Positions 62,444 to 64,000 of a stretch of 64,000 bases of DNA are shown here, one piece after another (the stretch's first letter is position 1; every line of letters starts with the position of its first letter). Origin of the DNA: VAZQ01 sp963758945 (lineage in GTDB: Bacteria > Pseudomonadota > Alphaproteobacteria > Rhizobiales > Xanthobacteraceae). A program made the position numbers and the translations under genes. The notes below the pieces were generated by a model that was given only the letters and a program-made list of their open reading frames with translations, did not search any database and was not told where the DNA came from. The stretch is taken from assembly GCA_963758945.1 (NCBI GenBank), contig CAVWXY010000010.1:124001-188000 (forward strand). The letters run 5' to 3'.

Positions 62444-62617
62444 CTAAGGAACGTCTTCGCCGCGCTCGATCCGCCGCATGAGCTGCTCGAGCTCCTCCGA
62501 CGGTTTGGTACGCAGATCGGCATCATACATTCGGCGAAGCTGATCAGCGATGGCAAACAGCGTCTCGGTCCCCAAGCGAACAACATTGTGTTTCTTGTCG
62601 TCGTCCGGCACGCGCAT
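62444..62617 (-). CDS. Small protein, possibly NepR-like anti-sigma factor (57 aa)
   Basis: MRVPDDDKKHNVVRLGTE then LFAIADQLRRMYDADLRTKP and SEELEQLMRRIERGEDVP: two amphipathic helices with an L-R-x-M-Y-D core as in NepR, the anti-sigma factor of the alphaproteobacterial general stress response. Key proline pairs of NepR are only partly present and no ecfG or phyR gene is nearby, so the call is tentative. No strong ribosome binding site. Confidence 0.4.
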   Translation of the reverse strand: MRVPDDDKKHNVVRLGTETLFAIADQLRRMYDADLRTKPSEELEQLMRRIERGEDVP

Positions 62618-62938
62618 TTCGGATCGGCTCAACTCAGCACCTGTCCCCCAACCGCCGCCGGAAATAGGCAACGCCGGCAGGGGACCAAAGGTTCCGCATC
62701 GGCGCTTGCGAGCCGCGCCTGGCGCACGATCGGACCCCATCTAGACTCCAAGTGCGGGCGCAGGCCAAGCCCCCGCGACAGGGGAAATCATTGTTGCGAT
62801 CATAGGGCGTCGAAACCGGGAGCACAAACGATCATCGGGCGCGGCTTGTCGGCAAACCATGCTCGCGTCCGGCGCGTGGATAGGTCCTGTGGCGCGAGCC
62901 CGCCTCAGCCCGGTGAGCGGATGCGCGGATCGACCCGG
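62618..62938. other. Intergenic region, no supported gene
   Basis: 321 bases between the small protein and the LysE-type exporter. GC-rich without a plausible coding sequence, repeat or RNA. Confidence 0.4.
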
Positions 62939-63553
62939 TTAGGCCTGCCGGCGCGCCAATGACAGCCAGATGCCGCCTCCGACCAGCGCCACGCCGGACA
63001 AGCGACCGAGCAACTTGGCGCGCCATGATGTCATGAGCCAGGCACGGCCGAGCCCCGCTGCCACGGCCCACCCGGAATCCGTAAATGCGGCCAGGACGAC
63101 CGACACGGCGCACATTACCGCGAGCTGGCGCTCAACCGGCAGCGCGGGATCGACGAACTGCGGCAAGAACGCCGTGAAGAACGCGATCGTCTTCGGATTC
63201 GACAGCGCCACCGCAAAGCCGCGCCAGAAATGCACGTGCCCGCGCGGCCGGATCGCCGCGCCGCCCTCGCCGGCATGGCGCCAAGCCCGGATCCCGAGCC
63301 ATATCAGGTAAGCCGCACCCGCCAAGCGCAGGATTTCGAACAAGATCGCCGCGTTGTTGATCACCCAACTCAGCCCGAGCGCGATGGCGGTCAGCAGAAC
63401 TGCATTGCCGATAGTGGTCCCAGCAACGGTGGTGAGCGCGGCCCGCGTGCCTTGGCTTGCACCCGTCGCGATGACCAAGGTCACGATGGGGCCCGGGGTG
63501 ATCACCAGAACCAAGGTGATCAGGAAGAAAGCGGCGAGCAGTTCCCAATTCAT
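62939..63553 (-). CDS. LysE/RhtB-family amino acid exporter
   Basis: 204 residues with six helices. The N-terminus LITLVLVITPGPIVTLVIAT then GASQGTRAALTTVAGTTIGN and SNPKTIAFFTAFLPQFVD are typical of RhtB proteins. Exports homoserine/threonine-type or other amino acids. Starts at MNWELLAA; a longer frame upstream lacks a ribosome binding site. It lies 87 bases beyond the gyrA stop and is co-directional. Confidence 0.92.
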   Translation of the reverse strand: MNWELLAAFFLITLVLVITPGPIVTLVIATGASQGTRAALTTVAGTTIGNAVLLTAIALGLSWVINNAAILFEILRLAGAAYLIWLGIRAWRHAGEGGAAIRPRGHVHFWRGFAVALSNPKTIAFFTAFLPQFVDPALPVERQLAVMCAVSVVLAAFTDSGWAVAAGLGRAWLMTSWRAKLLGRLSGVALVGGGIWLSLARRQA

Positions 63554-63640
63554 GCATGCACCCCAAAGCCACAGTCTCTCGTCTTGTCGATGCGAAGCGA
63601 ACCGTTTCGATTGATCGGCGAGCCCGAGCGACAATCCGCT

Positions 63641-64000
63641 TCAGCCGGTGCCGTTCTCGTCGCCTTCTTCGCTGATCCGCTCGACCGAAACCACGCGCTC
63701 GCCCTCGGCGGTGTCGAACACGATCACGCCCTGGGTCGAGCGCCCGGCGATGCGGATACCCTCCACGCGCGTGCGAATGAGCTGGCCGCCGTCGGTGACG
63801 AGCATGATCTGATCTTGATCCTCGACCGGAAAGGAGGCGATCAGCTTGCCGGTTTTCCGCCTGACCGTGCCATCGCGCTCGCGCACGTCCATCGCGACGA
63901 TGCCTTTGCCGCCGCGCCCGGTGATCCGGTATTCGTAGGATGAGGAACGTTTGCCGAATCCGCGCTCGGAGATGGTGAGAACGAACTGCTCCGCCGCCGA
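63641..64000 (-). CDS. gyrA: DNA gyrase subunit A, C-terminal part
   Basis: The frame enters from beyond the window and ends after 119 residues. The repeats LTISERGFGKRSSSYEYRIT, GRGGKGIVAMDVRERDG and TDGGQLIRTRVEGIRIAGRS are blades of the GyrA C-terminal DNA-wrapping beta-propeller. ParC is the alternative, but GYG-box-like and blade residues favour gyrA. Acidic tail ERISEEGDENGTG. Confidence 0.95.
   Translation of the reverse strand, partial: SAAEQFVLTISERGFGKRSSSYEYRITGRGGKGIVAMDVRERDGTVRRKTGKLIASFPVEDQDQIMLVTDGGQLIRTRVEGIRIAGRSTQGVIVFDTAEGERVVSVERISEEGDENGTG

Overview
The window looks like a chromosome segment of a high-GC alphaproteobacterium of the Hyphomicrobiales (Rhizobiales), probably near Bradyrhizobiaceae/Xanthobacteraceae. 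Three things point there: the gene order tig-clpP-clpX-lon and glnB-glnA; family content such as BA14K, DUF3175, DUF2842, a rhizobial-type PmtA and GAAC-N7-GAAC LexA boxes; and a sigma-54 promoter before glnB. No taxon can be fixed from sequence reading alone.

Layout. 1-8.2 kb: 3' end of an HU gene, tRNA-Val, a small exported protein behind two LexA-type boxes, and the proteostasis run (transcribed leftward) tig, a stand-alone ClpX-type zinc-binding-domain gene, clpP, clpX, lon. 8.2-15.7 kb: tRNA-Leu, a multicopper-oxidase-like protein with eroded copper ligands, NAD(P)HX repair enzyme, glnB-glnA, and rplM-rpsI, where rpsI carries an apparent 1-nt frameshift. 15.8-23.5 kb: two crotonase genes, a LysR/PPOX divergent pair, a CoA-binding protein, metY, ctaA and DUF2842, with dispersed inverted repeats around metY.

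23.8-31.05 kb is an accessory island. It has tRNA-Pro on its left, a five-gene overlapping XRE/small-protein cluster, a retropepsin fragment, a nested pile of IS5-, IS3- and IS481-like elements, a tyrosine recombinase, and a 3' tRNA-Lys fragment that looks like an attachment-site scar. 31.4-37 kb: BA14K protein, a VapBC-type toxin-antitoxin pair, a 3-hydroxybenzoate-6-hydroxylase-like flavoprotein and an IorAB-type molybdenum dehydrogenase.

37-58.9 kb holds what is inferred to be the usual coaD-ppi-queA-tgt neighbourhood, split open. About 15 kb lies between queA and tgt: psd diverging from a class III aminotransferase, a recombinase fragment cut by two tandem MITE-like palindromes, an orphan TRAP binding protein, small remnants, a PmtA-like methyltransferase, and a six-gene membrane complex related to hydrogenase-4/complex I. 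The large subunit of that complex lacks the NiFe cysteines while the small subunit keeps its four Fe-S cysteines, so it looks like an energy-converting-hydrogenase-related (Ehr-type) complex. A decayed IS630-family element separates queA from two cyclophilin genes that flank a tandem pair of TonB-C-like proteins, followed by coaD. 59-64 kb: ankyrin-repeat protein, MFS exporter, exported hypothetical protein, a small possible NepR-like protein, a LysE-family exporter and the 3' end of gyrA.

The most interesting items are the Ehr-type cluster beside pmtA, the free-standing ClpX zinc domain in the clp operon, the paired LexA boxes, the frameshift in rpsI and the paired MITEs.
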